A stretch of 64,000 bases of DNA, taken from an uncultured Alkalilimnicola sp. (GTDB taxonomy: Bacteria > Pseudomonadota > Gammaproteobacteria > Nitrococcales > AK92). Every line of letters begins with the position of its first letter. Positions within the stretch are counted from its first letter, which is position 1. The translations under genes and the position numbers were made by a program. The notes beneath the pieces are model-generated. The model was given only the letters and a program-made list of their open reading frames with translations. It was not told where the DNA came from and ran no database searches. Shown here piece after piece: positions 24,800 through 35,197 of this stretch. Where the stretch lies: assembly GCA_937951875.1 (NCBI GenBank), contig CALGAN010000056.1, positions 1-64,000 of the forward strand. Direction: 5' to 3'.

Positions 24800-26248
24800 T
24801 TACTTGCCGACGGTCTTGCTGACCTCGTTGGAGTTGGCGCTCTCCACGCCGTTGACGTCGAACGCCGTCACCACGAAGTAGTAGGTACGCCCGGCGGTGA
24901 GGCCGTTGACGGTGTACGAGGTGGTGTAGGCGTTGGGCAGCGTGATCACGGTGCCGTACTGGCCGGGAGCGGTGCCGTACTTCAGGCGGTAGCCGCCCAG
25001 CTCGTACATCTGCAGCGCGCCGCCGTCAGTGCGGGTCACCGGCACGCTCCAATCGAGGCGCACCGAGGTCGTCACCGGCGTGGTGGTGCCGCCGCCCGAC
25101 GAACCGCCGGAGCCGCCCGTGCCACCGCCGGAGTCGCCACCGGAACCGCTACCGGAACCGCCGCTCCCGCCGGAGCCGGCGCTGGCATAGAGGCGGGCGC
25201 CGGGGATGGTCTGCCGGCTCACGCCGCTGGTCTGCCACTCCAGCTTGACAGTGGCGGCGCCGGTGCCGTCGTAGTACTCCAGCTTGATGTCGTACTTGCG
25301 ACCGGCGGCCAGGCTGATGGTGCCGCTGCGGGTGGCGGCCGACTGGTTGGTCCAGTTGTCGATCAGCAGCCGACCATCCACCCACAGCCGCACGCCATCG
25401 TCGGCGGTGGTGTAGAAGGTGTAGCTCTGACTGCCGGACGCGTGCACCGGCTCGATCTGGCCGGTCCAGCGTACGCTGAAGCGGTCGCTGTTCACGCCCG
25501 TGGCGGGCGAGCCGTAGGCCCAGTTGAAGTCGATCGCGGGGTCGGTGCGGGTCAGCACCGGCGTCTCGAAGTTGCTGCCGTTGTAGTAGGTCGCGGTCAG
25601 GCCGCCGGGGCTCGGCGTAGCGCCGCCGTTGCCGCCGCCGTCCCAGGTGCGCAGCGCGCTGCCGGGGATCACCTGACGGGCGATGCCGCTGCTCTGCCAA
25701 GCCACCGCCAGGTGGTCGGCGCCGCTGCCGTCCTTGTGCAGCACTTCGATGTAGTAGCGCTTGCCGGCTTGCAGCGTGATCGGCGCCGAGGCCTGGCTGG
25801 CCTGCGCGTCCCACTTCAGCGGCGCCACGTAGCTGCTCACCGAGGCGATGCGCCGCTTGTTGGCCGGCTGATCGTCGGTGCTCAGCCACAGCTCGCTGGC
25901 GTCGTCGCTGGCGATCCAGAACGTGTAGTTGCCGCTGGTCGGCGGCACCAGATAGCCACGCAGCCGCTGGCCGTAGTTGTCGCCGGCGTTGCTCGGCGCC
26001 TGCAACGTCGACAGCACGCTGGTGCTGTTCGGCGCCTTGGCGAAATTGGCATGGCCGGTGAGACTGCTCACCGTCTTGCCGCTAATGCCGGTCCACACTT
26101 CACGGGTAAGCCCCTGAGCGGCCGACGCTTGCGCGGTCCAGCCAACCATGACCAGTGCACTGACCGTGCACATTGCCCTAAGAGTGGGCCGAGAGATAGC
26201 ACCAGAGCGTTCCCTGCCCGCACGCGTAGTGGTTCTGCCTGAGCGCAT
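24800..26248 (-). CDS. secreted protein with two PA14-like domains and a fibronectin type III domain
   Basis: A 482-aa protein. A long N-terminal signal (about 1-44, basic start then MCTVSALVMVGWTAQASA) is followed by two PA14-like beta-sandwich domains: one with SGNYTFWIASDDASELWLS (about 95-115), one with QSYTFYTTADDGVRLWVDGRLLIDNW (about 270-300). A Gly/Ser linker (about 350-385) leads to an FN3 domain ending in YYFVVTAFDVNGVESANSNEV. PA14 domains usually bind carbohydrate, so an extracellular or surface glycan-binding role is plausible. No catalytic or sorting domain is present. The ATG at 26248 has CGGAG upstream; the frame extends further to 26350. Confidence 0.85.
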   Translation of the reverse strand: MRSGRTTTRAGRERSGAISRPTLRAMCTVSALVMVGWTAQASAAQGLTREVWTGISGKTVSSLTGHANFAKAPNSTSVLSTLQAPSNAGDNYGQRLRGYLVPPTSGNYTFWIASDDASELWLSTDDQPANKRRIASVSSYVAPLKWDAQASQASAPITLQAGKRYYIEVLHKDGSGADHLAVAWQSSGIARQVIPGSALRTWDGGGNGGATPSPGGLTATYYNGSNFETPVLTRTDPAIDFNWAYGSPATGVNSDRFSVRWTGQIEPVHASGSQSYTFYTTADDGVRLWVDGRLLIDNWTNQSAATRSGTISLAAGRKYDIKLEYYDGTGAATVKLEWQTSGVSRQTIPGARLYASAGSGGSGGSGSGSGGDSGGGTGGSGGSSGGGTTTPVTTSVRLDWSVPVTRTDGGALQMYELGGYRLKYGTAPGQYGTVITLPNAYTTSYTVNGLTAGRTYYFVVTAFDVNGVESANSNEVSKTVGK

Positions 26249-26355
26249 GTCGGAACTCCGGAATATTATTAAGTTGAAGCGCGGATGGAGTGGTTTCGCT
26301 TTACCGCAGCGGCACTCTGCCAGTCGCGGCGGCCGCGATATGTGCGTCAACTCAC

Positions 26356-26388
26356 CGACAGGCGGTCTGTCGCGTCATGACGACAGAC
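26356..26388. promoter_or_regulatory. three-half-site palindrome in a divergent intergenic region
   Basis: CGACAG occurs at 26356-26361, its complement CTGTCG at 26367-26372, and CGACAG again at 26381-26386. The last two are part of perfect 8-bp arms, 26365-26372 and 26381-26388. The cluster lies between the divergent starts at 26248 and 26465, where a shared operator would be. Spacing does not fit a LexA box (CTGT-N8-ACAG), because here the CTGT and ACAG are 12 bases apart. Confidence 0.45.
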
Positions 26389-26464
26389 TTTTTGCGGGGT
26401 TCATCAGCGGCGCGTCAGGTCCTACACTCGCCGACTCCGACCCGTGGTACAGGGGGAACCACGC

Positions 26465-29107
26465 ATGAAGGCAGCGGATTGGATGATGGCTGCGCTGGGG
26501 CTGATCGTCGGCGGCGCGCTGCTAGAACTGCCCGGCGCGTTGATGGGCGCCTGCCTGGGCTACCTGCTCAGCACCACCGCCCGCCTCAAGCGTGAGGTGG
26601 CGGAGCTACGGCAGCGGTTGGCGCCGATCGTCGAACCGGCCGCCGCCCCCGTTGCCGAGCACCCCGCCGAGCCGATCGCCGAATCCGCCCCCGAACTGGC
26701 TATGGCGCCGCCCTCTCCTGCGGACGTCGCGGACGCCGATGCCGTGCCACCGGCAACGGCGCCGCCGAGTCCGCAGCCGGCACCGCCGCTATGGCTGGCG
26801 CGGATGCTGGGCTGGCTGCGTGGCGGCAATCTGCCGGTTCGGCTGGGCGTGGTCATCCTGTTCTTCGGCGTCGCCTTCCTGCTGCGCTTCGCCGCCGAGC
26901 ACGCGCTGCTGCCCATCGAGCTGCGCCTGGCGGCGGTCGCCGCCGGCGGCGTGGCGCTGCTCGGGCTAGGCTGGCGACTGCGCGCGCGCAGCGCCGCCTA
27001 CGGCCTGGCGCTACAGGGCGGCGGTGTAGGCGTGCTGTACTTGACCGTGTTCGCGGCACTGCGGCTCTACCAGCTGCTGCCGGCGGAGCTGGCCTTCGCG
27101 CTGCTGGTGGCGCTGACCGCCGCCTCGAGCGCTTTGGCGGTGCTGCAGAACAGCCCGACGCTGGCGCTGATGAGCGCCGCCGGCGGTTTCCTGGCGCCGG
27201 TGCTGGCCTCCACCGGCAGCGGTAGCCACGTGCTGCTGTTCGGCTACTACGCCGTCCTCAACGCCGCCATCCTCGGCATCGCCTACTTCAAGGCTTGGCG
27301 AGCGCTCAACCTGCTCGGCTTCGGCTTCACCTTCGTGATCGGCGGCGCCTGGGGCGCGCGCTATTACCAGCCGGAGCATTTCGCCAGCACCGAGCCGTTC
27401 CTGCTGCTGTTCTTCGCCATGTACCTTGCCGTGGCGGTGCTGTTCGCGCTGCGCCAGCCGCCGCGGCTCAAGGGCTATATCGACGCCGCCCTGGTATTCG
27501 GCGTGCCCATCGCCGTCTTCGGCCTGCAGGCGGCGCTGGTGCGGGACATCGACTTCGGCCTGGCTTGGAGCGCGATCGGCTTCGCCGCGGTCTATCTCGT
27601 CCTGGCGCGCTGGCTGTGGCGGCGCGGCGGCGAGCTGCGGCCGCTGACCGAGGCTTTCCTGGCGCTCGGCGTGGTGTTCGCCAGCCTGGCCGTGCCGCTG
27701 GCGCTGGAGGGCCGCTGGACCGCGGTGGCCTGGGCACTGGAGGGCGCGGCGCTGGTATGGGTGGGCGTGCGCCAGCAGCGGCTGCCGGCGCGCCTGTTCG
27801 GCCTGGCGCTGCAGCTCGGCTCGGGCTTGGCGGCGGCATGGTCGCTGCTGTTCGGTAGCGCTCCCGGGCTACCGGTGGTCAACGCCGGCTTCCTCGCCGC
27901 CATGAGCATCGCCCTCGGCGCCCTGTTCTCGGCGTGGTACCTGCAGCGGCACCACGCCGCGCTGCGCGCCTGGGAGCGCGGCCTGCACTGGCTGCCGTTC
28001 GCCTGGGGTCTGGCCTGGTGGTACGGCGGCCTCTGGCGCGAAGCGGCGCAGCGGCTGCACGACGATTGGCTAGCGCAGACGCTGGTGCTGCTGATCGCCG
28101 CCAGCGCGGCGCTGGCGGCCTGGCTCGACCGGCCGCTGCGCTGGCCGGCGCTGCGGCTGCCGGCCCTGGCGGCGCTGCCGCTGCTGGGTGCGGCGCTGCT
28201 GTTGGAATTCGCGGTGGGCTTCGAGCACCCGTTCCAGGCCCTCGGCTGGCTGGCCTGGCCCGCCGCGTTCGGCGCCGGCCTGTGGGCGCTGTGGCGGCTG
28301 GAGGCTGAGCTGCCGACGGCGCTGGCGCGCCTCTGGCACGCCGGCGAGCTGTGGCGGCTGACTTTCCTGCTGAGCTGGCTGTGCGCGGTCACCCTCGACC
28401 GGCTGGTCCAGGGAGCCGGCACCTGGGCGTGGATCGGCTGGGCACTGGTACCAGCCCTCGCGCTCCTGCTGTTGGGCCGGCCGGGGCCGTGGCGACACTG
28501 GCCTTTGACCCGCTGGCGCGAGGCCTATCTGACCTGGGGCGCGGGACCGCTGGCGGCGGCGCTGCTGCTGTGGAGCGCCGGCGCCAACCTGGGCAGCCGC
28601 GGCGATCCCTGGCCGCTGCCTTACCTGCCGCTGCTCAACCCGCTCGACCTGGCGCAGCTGTTCGCGCTGCTCGCCGGCCTGCGCTGGTGGCGCCAGGCCG
28701 CCCCGCTGCTGCCGTCGCTCGGCGCCCTGCCCGCCGGCCTGCTCGGCGCCGCCGCTTTCTTGTGGATCACCGCGGTGCTGGCGCGCAGCGTCCATCACTG
28801 GGGCGACGTGCCGTTCACCGCCCACGCCCTGTTCGACTCGGTGCTGTTCCAGGCGTCGCTGTCGCTGCTGTGGGGCGCGCTGGCGGTGCTGGCCATGGCG
28901 CTCGCCAACCGCTTCGGACGGCGGCCGCTCTGGTTCGCCGGCGCGGCGCTGATGACGGTGGTGGTGATCAAGCTGTTCCTGGTCGACCTCGACAACAGCG
29001 GCACGCTGGCCCGCATCGTCTCCTTCCTGGGCGTCGGCGCGCTGCTGCTGGTGATCGGCTACTTCGCCCCGCTGCCGCCGGGACTGTCCAAGGACGACGA
29101 ACGATGA
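26465..29107 (+). CDS. DUF2339 polytopic membrane protein
   Basis: An 880-aa inner-membrane protein with an N-terminal membrane segment, a short coiled coil (LKREVAELRQRL), a Pro/Ala/Glu linker, and then about twenty or more hydrophobic segments. LPVRLGVVILFFGVAFLLRFAAEH and LALQGGGVGVLYLTVFAALRLYQLLP are family signatures of DUF2339, and the end has VVVIKLFLVDLDNSGTLARIVSFLGVGALLLVIGY. The biochemical function is unknown. The ATG at 26465 follows AGGGGGAA. The stop overlaps the start of the DUF3999 gene (ATGA); the two families are regularly paired, which suggests one complex. Confidence 0.88.
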   Translation: MKAADWMMAALGLIVGGALLELPGALMGACLGYLLSTTARLKREVAELRQRLAPIVEPAAAPVAEHPAEPIAESAPELAMAPPSPADVADADAVPPATAPPSPQPAPPLWLARMLGWLRGGNLPVRLGVVILFFGVAFLLRFAAEHALLPIELRLAAVAAGGVALLGLGWRLRARSAAYGLALQGGGVGVLYLTVFAALRLYQLLPAELAFALLVALTAASSALAVLQNSPTLALMSAAGGFLAPVLASTGSGSHVLLFGYYAVLNAAILGIAYFKAWRALNLLGFGFTFVIGGAWGARYYQPEHFASTEPFLLLFFAMYLAVAVLFALRQPPRLKGYIDAALVFGVPIAVFGLQAALVRDIDFGLAWSAIGFAAVYLVLARWLWRRGGELRPLTEAFLALGVVFASLAVPLALEGRWTAVAWALEGAALVWVGVRQQRLPARLFGLALQLGSGLAAAWSLLFGSAPGLPVVNAGFLAAMSIALGALFSAWYLQRHHAALRAWERGLHWLPFAWGLAWWYGGLWREAAQRLHDDWLAQTLVLLIAASAALAAWLDRPLRWPALRLPALAALPLLGAALLLEFAVGFEHPFQALGWLAWPAAFGAGLWALWRLEAELPTALARLWHAGELWRLTFLLSWLCAVTLDRLVQGAGTWAWIGWALVPALALLLLGRPGPWRHWPLTRWREAYLTWGAGPLAAALLLWSAGANLGSRGDPWPLPYLPLLNPLDLAQLFALLAGLRWWRQAAPLLPSLGALPAGLLGAAAFLWITAVLARSVHHWGDVPFTAHALFDSVLFQASLSLLWGALAVLAMALANRFGRRPLWFAGAALMTVVVIKLFLVDLDNSGTLARIVSFLGVGALLLVIGYFAPLPPGLSKDDER

Positions 29108-30438
29108 GACGACTCCTCTTTCTATTGTCCGGCGCGCTGCTGGCCGGCACGGCCGGCGCCGCCGACCTGAGCCCCGCCGACTTCGCCTACGGCCTGCCGC
29201 TGGAGCCGGCCCGCGAAGCCCCGCTGTACCGGCTGGAGCTGCCGGAGCCGGTGTACCTGGGCGCAGCCCATCCCGAGCTGCGCGACCTGCGGGTATTCAA
29301 CGCCGCCGGCGAGGCGGTGCCGTTCGCGCTGCGGGCGGCGCCCGCCGCGGTGGTGAGCGAGATCGAGCCGGTGGCGGTGTTCCCCATTCCCGGCCCGGTC
29401 GATGCCGACGAGCCCTCGGTGCGGGTGCGCACCGACGACCGCGGTGCGGTGATCGACGTCACGCCCGGGCAGCCGCTGCACACCGCCCGACCGATCGGCG
29501 GCTATCTGCTCGACTTGAGCCAGCTGCGCTGGCCGGTGCACCGGCTGCAGCTGACCTGGGCGGAACCCGAACAAGGCGCGGTCGGTCAGGTGAAGCTGGC
29601 GGTCAGCGACGATCTGCACGGCTGGCGAACGGTGGGCACAGCGACCCTGGCCGAGCTGCGCATGGACGGCCATCGCCTGCGGCGCGACACCATCGACCTG
29701 CCGGGCGTGAACGGGCGCTACCTGCGCCTGGAATGGCCGGCCGAGCTGCGCGCCCTGCACCTGCAGAGCGCCCAAGCCGAGCTGCGTGATCGAGCGCCGC
29801 CGCCGTTGCGCTGGCGCACGGTGGACGGGCGGGCCGACGCCGAGGGCGGCTTGCTGTTCGACAGCGGCGGGCACCTGCCGGTGACGCAGGTGCAGCTGCT
29901 GTTCGCCGACGCCAACCGGCTGCTGGAAGCGCGGCTGGACAGCGGCCCGAGCGCGGACGGCCCGTGGCGGACGCGGGCCGGCGGCGTGTTCTACCGGCTG
30001 CGCAACGACGGCGAGGAACTCGTCAACCCGCCGCTGACCACGGCCGCCGCCAGCGACCGCTACTGGCGGCTGCGGCCGACCCGGCCGGCCGCGCCGCCGG
30101 ATGGGCTGCGGCTGCGGCTGGGCTGGCAGCCGCGGGAGCTGGTGTTCCTGGCCCAGGGCACGGGACCGTTCCTGCTGGCCTACGGCAGCGCCCGGGCGGC
30201 AACCGCCGAAGCCGCGCCGGGGCTGCCTCGAAACCTGGGAGACGACCCCCACCTGGTAGCGGAAGTCAGGATCGGCGAGCAGCGCACCCTCGCCGGCCCA
30301 AGCGCGGCGCTGCCGCCACCGCCGCCGCTGCCCTGGCGCCGCTGGGCGCTATGGGCGACACTGATCGCCGCCGCCGCGGCGCTCTGCGTCATGGCCTGGC
30401 GCTTGGCTAGGGACATGCGCGACGAATCCGACCGGTGA
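29104..30438 (+). CDS. DUF3999 family envelope protein
   Basis: A 444-aa protein with a signal peptide (...AGTAGAAD), a large periplasmic part and one C-terminal membrane segment (about 415-435) with a short basic tail. FAYGLPLEP, LPEPVYLGAAHPELRDLRVFNAAGEAVPFAL and VNGRYLRLEWP are typical of DUF3999. It is translationally coupled to the DUF2339 gene by a four-base overlap, so the pair probably forms an envelope complex of unknown function. Confidence 0.87.
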   Translation: MRRLLFLLSGALLAGTAGAADLSPADFAYGLPLEPAREAPLYRLELPEPVYLGAAHPELRDLRVFNAAGEAVPFALRAAPAAVVSEIEPVAVFPIPGPVDADEPSVRVRTDDRGAVIDVTPGQPLHTARPIGGYLLDLSQLRWPVHRLQLTWAEPEQGAVGQVKLAVSDDLHGWRTVGTATLAELRMDGHRLRRDTIDLPGVNGRYLRLEWPAELRALHLQSAQAELRDRAPPPLRWRTVDGRADAEGGLLFDSGGHLPVTQVQLLFADANRLLEARLDSGPSADGPWRTRAGGVFYRLRNDGEELVNPPLTTAAASDRYWRLRPTRPAAPPDGLRLRLGWQPRELVFLAQGTGPFLLAYGSARAATAEAAPGLPRNLGDDPHLVAEVRIGEQRTLAGPSAALPPPPPLPWRRWALWATLIAAAAALCVMAWRLARDMRDESDR

Positions 30439-30479
30439 GCGGCGGCGCCATCCGTATCCGACATCGAGCAGCGACCATC

Positions 30480-30782
30480 ATGACCAGCCTCACCGCCGAC
30501 CAGACCCGCCCCGATCCATCCCGCCTCGCCCTCTATCAGTTCGACGCCTGTCCGTATTGCGCGCGGGTGCGCAACGCCATCACCCGGCTCGGGCTGGACA
30601 TCGAGATCCGCGACACGCTCAGCAACCCCGCCTACCGGCAGGAACTGATCCGCGAAGGCGGTATGTCGCAGGTGCCCTGCCTGCGTATCGAGCACCCCGA
30701 CGGCCGCGTGCAGTGGCTGTACGAGTCGGCCGACATCATCGACTTCCTCACCCGCCACTACGGCGGAAGTCAGAGCGGGTAG
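30480..30782 (+). CDS. glutaredoxin family protein
   Basis: A 100-aa thioredoxin-fold protein with the dithiol active site CPYC in FDACPYCARVRNAI, the cis-Pro loop SQVPCLRI, and the C-terminal ESADIIDFLTRHY seen in glutaredoxins that bind glutathione. The frame is open from a GTG at 30435 overlapping the DUF3999 stop, so a longer coupled form is possible; I prefer the ATG at 30480. Its 3' end overlaps the 3' end of convergent xthA by 13 bases. Confidence 0.87.
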   Translation: MTSLTADQTRPDPSRLALYQFDACPYCARVRNAITRLGLDIEIRDTLSNPAYRQELIREGGMSQVPCLRIEHPDGRVQWLYESADIIDFLTRHYGGSQSG

Positions 30783-31549
30783 TCGTACTCCAGCGTCAGG
30801 GGAGCGTGATCGGAGAAGCGCTCCTCTTTGTAGATCGCCGCGCTGCGTACCTTGTCGCGCAGCCCCGGGGTGATCACGTGGTAGTCGATGCGCCACCCCA
30901 CGTTCTTGGCCCAGGCCTGGCCGCGGTTGGACCACCAGGTATACTGCTCCGGCTCCTGGTTGACGACGCGGAAGGCATCGACGAAGCCCAGCTCGCCGAA
31001 CACCAGGTCCAGCCAGGCCCGCTCCTCGGGCAGGAAGCCCGAGTTCTTCTGGTTGCTGCGCCAGTTCTTCAGGTCGATCGGCTTGTGGGCGATGTTCCAG
31101 TCGCCGCAGATCACGTACTCGCGGCCGCTCTCCCGCAGCGCGCGCAGGTAGGGCGTGAAGCGTTCCATGAAGTCGAACTTCAGCGCCTGGCGCTGCTCGC
31201 TGGAAGAACCGGAGTGGACGTACAGCGACACGATCGACAGGTTGCCGTAACGCGCCTCGATGTAGCGGCCCTCGGCGTCGACATCCTCCCAGCCGGCGCC
31301 GAGGCCGCGGATCACCTCTTCCGGCTCGCGCCGCGCGTAGATGGCCACGCCGCTGTAGCCGGGCTTCTGGGCGCAGAAGAAATAGCCGCGGTAGCCCTCG
31401 GGATGAAACAGCGCCTCGGCCAGCTGCCCGTCCTGGGCCTTGAGCTCCTGCACACACACCACGTCCGGCGCCTCGCGCGCCATCCAGTCGAAAAAGCCCT
31501 TGCGGGCGGCGGAGCGGATACCGTTGACGTTGATGGACGTGATCTTCAT
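30770..31549 (-). CDS. xthA: exodeoxyribonuclease III
   Basis: A 259-aa AP endonuclease and 3' exonuclease of base-excision repair. It begins MKITSINVNGIRSA, has the metal ligand Glu in VQELKAQ (E35), the catalytic GDWNIAH, WRIDYHVITP, and the terminal SDHAPLTLEYDY with the catalytic Asp-His pair. Length is standard. It shares orientation with the upstream thiolase gene but is separated from it by a terminator and has its own -10-like element. Confidence 0.96.
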   Translation of the reverse strand: MKITSINVNGIRSAARKGFFDWMAREAPDVVCVQELKAQDGQLAEALFHPEGYRGYFFCAQKPGYSGVAIYARREPEEVIRGLGAGWEDVDAEGRYIEARYGNLSIVSLYVHSGSSSEQRQALKFDFMERFTPYLRALRESGREYVICGDWNIAHKPIDLKNWRSNQKNSGFLPEERAWLDLVFGELGFVDAFRVVNQEPEQYTWWSNRGQAWAKNVGWRIDYHVITPGLRDKVRSAAIYKEERFSDHAPLTLEYDYPL

Positions 31550-31588
31550 GAGCTTGGTCTTGTTCGTCGAAATCGAAAGCGGGCCGCC

Positions 31589-31594
31589 AGTATA
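31589..31594 (-). promoter_or_regulatory. candidate -10 element of xthA
   Basis: TATACT on the minus strand lies about 40 bases before the xthA ATG and just after the thiolase terminator. The -35 position is weak and falls within the terminator's T-run. Confidence 0.4.
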
Positions 31595-31608
31595 GGCAGC
31601 CGGAAAAC

Positions 31609-31637
31609 AAAAAGGCGCCGCGATGCGGCGCCTTTTT
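31609..31637 (-). terminator. Rho-independent terminator of the thiolase gene
   Basis: Arms 31637-31625 and 31621-31609 (13 bp, loop of three) end in TTTTTGT on the minus strand, 23 bases past the thiolase stop. T-runs occur on both sides, so it may also work in reverse. Confidence 0.88.
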
Positions 31638-31659
31638 CAAAGTTGCGAAGCAGAAACGC

Positions 31660-32844
31660 TCAGATGCGCTCGAACAGCGCGGCGATGCCCTGGCCGCCGC
31701 CGATGCACATGCTGGCCACCGCGTAGCGGCCGCCGGTGCGCTGCAGCTCGTAGACGCATTTGACGGTGAGGATCGCGCCGGTGGCGCCGATCGGGTGACC
31801 GAGCGAAATGCCGGAGCCGTTCGGGTTGACCTTGGCCGGATCGAGGTCGAGGTCGCGCACGCAGGCCAGCGCCTGGGCGGCGAAGGCCTCGTTCAGCTCC
31901 CACAGATCGACCTCTTCCTTGCGCACGCCGGTCTTCTCCAGCAGGCGCTTGATGGCCGGCACCGGGCCGATGCCCATGTACTTCGGATCGACGCCGGCCA
32001 CGGTGTAGCCGACCAGCCGCGCCAACGGCTTGAGCCCGCGCGCCTTGGCGGCGCCGGCCTCCATCATCACCACCGCGGCGGCGCCGTCGTTGAGGCTGGA
32101 GGCGTTGCCGGCGGTGACGCTGCCGTCCTTCTTGAACACCGGCTTGAGAGCGGCCAGCTTGTCCAGATCGGTGGCGCGCGGGTTCTCGTCGACCTCGAAC
32201 AGAGCCACGCCCTTGCGGCCCTTCACCTCCACCGGCACGATCTGGTCCTTGAACACGCCGGCCTCGATGGCCTTGAGCGCGCGGGCCTGGCTCTCGGCGG
32301 CGAACTTGTCCTGGTCCTCGCGCGAGATGCCCCACTTCTCGGCGATATTCTCGGCGGTGATGCCCATGTGGCACTTGTCGAAGGGATCGGTCAGCGCGCC
32401 GACCATGGCGTCGACCATGGCGTTGTCGCCCATGCGAGCGCCCCAGCGGGCGGCCGGCAGCCAGTAGGGCACGCGCGACATGCTCTCGGCGCCGCCGCCG
32501 ACCACGCAGTCGGCCTCGCCCAGCTCGATGTAGCTGGCGGCGGTGCAGATGGCCTGCAGGCCGGAGCCGCACAGGCGGTTGACCGTCAGCGCCGGCGAGG
32601 AATGCGGAATGCCGGCGTTAACCGCCGCCACGCGGGAGATGTACATATCGCGCGGCTCGGTGTGCAGCACGTTGCCAAACACGGTATGACCGACGTCCGC
32701 GCCCTCGATGCCGGCGCGCTTCAGCGCTTCCCGCACCACGTGGGCGGCGAGATCGCCCAGCGAAACGTCCTTGAGGCCGCCGCCGAAACTGCCGATGGCG
32801 GTGCGGGCCCCGCCGATGATGACGACTTCGCGGTTCTGACTCAT
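31660..32844 (-). CDS. acetyl-CoA C-acetyltransferase (thiolase)
   Basis: A 394-aa biosynthetic-type thiolase joining two acetyl-CoA to acetoacetyl-CoA, or the reverse. The nucleophilic cysteine is in RLCGSGLQAI (C92), with the catalytic His in SLGHPIGATGA and the second Cys in SMCIGGGQGIAAL. Length and motifs fit AtoB/PhaA; no phaB or phaC is in the window, so the pathway (PHA or fatty-acid/ketone metabolism) is open. The ATG at 32844 has GGAGAGGA upstream; the frame starts 18 bases earlier at a TTG. Confidence 0.92.
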   Translation of the reverse strand: MSQNREVVIIGGARTAIGSFGGGLKDVSLGDLAAHVVREALKRAGIEGADVGHTVFGNVLHTEPRDMYISRVAAVNAGIPHSSPALTVNRLCGSGLQAICTAASYIELGEADCVVGGGAESMSRVPYWLPAARWGARMGDNAMVDAMVGALTDPFDKCHMGITAENIAEKWGISREDQDKFAAESQARALKAIEAGVFKDQIVPVEVKGRKGVALFEVDENPRATDLDKLAALKPVFKKDGSVTAGNASSLNDGAAAVVMMEAGAAKARGLKPLARLVGYTVAGVDPKYMGIGPVPAIKRLLEKTGVRKEEVDLWELNEAFAAQALACVRDLDLDPAKVNPNGSGISLGHPIGATGAILTVKCVYELQRTGGRYAVASMCIGGGQGIAALFERI

Positions 32845-33349
32845 GAATCCTCTCCGTTGCAAGCGCTGTGTGGTTGTAGAGGCGTCGGCACATGACGGGC
32901 GGTTCGCCTGTCACCGCGCGTTTGTTATATGCACTGCAAAATTATTACGCGGTTGGCGATTCTAGACGCCGCGCCGCGGCCATGTCGACCCCGCGTCCTA
33001 CGACCTTGGTCGCAGCGCCGGCGCCCGGAACTGTCCTTGATCGGCAACAGGGGCTCGGTCAGAATACATGCTCATCCAGGGGCCGCATCGCCCCGCCCCG
33101 TCAGCGAGCCGCGCGCCGTCGCGCGCCCCGCCTTGCGTCCTTGAGCACCGCCCAAAACGGCGGCATCTCGGGGGGACAGGATGGAAGCGGCCCCTACGCA
33201 AACGCATTGGTTTCCGCCGCGCGATCCCGCGGGATCGGCGGAACCGCCGCAAGGCGGATGTGTTTATTGTCAGTGGCCAACTGGCCGAATTATTCCGGCA
33301 GCGGACCAAAAGTCCGTGGCGCCGGGGTAGAAACACCCGAGGAGGACTA
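32845..33349. other. 505-bp divergent intergenic region, thiolase / icd
   Basis: Near the thiolase side lie an inverted repeat GACGGGCG-GTT-CGCCTGTC (32893-32911) and TGCACTGCAAAA (32930-32941). From memory, the latter resembles TGC-rich sites bound by the PHA regulator PhaR, but this is a weak comparison. Near icd, TTGTCA at 33268-33273 precedes AATTAT after 15 bases, a poor promoter match overlapping a GGCC-AACT-GGCC repeat. No gene is recognised; frames here are upstream extensions or shadows. Confidence 0.5.
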
Positions 33350-35113
<1,764 letters not shown>

Positions 35114-35139
35114 ACTGATACGCATGCGATGACGCCGAC

Positions 35140-35173
35140 ACGGCCGGGGCGGTCACCGCCCCGGCCGTTTTCG
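35140..35173 (+). terminator. Rho-independent terminator of icd
   Basis: Arms 35140-35153 and 35155-35168 are perfect complements; the tip must open to form the loop. TTTTCGTTT follows. It ends 25 bases before the ppc start. Confidence 0.85.
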
Positions 35174-35197
35174 TTTCAGGGCCAGGAGCACAAGGAC

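Noticed and set aside
26356..26388. LexA (SOS) box
   Set aside because: CTGT and ACAG are 12 bases apart rather than eight, and the half-sites extend to CGACAG, so another regulator is more likely.
33068..33349. N-terminal extension of the icd frame
   Set aside because: GAGGAGG before the ATG at 33350 and the match to other Icd N-termini fix the start; the upstream part is low complexity.
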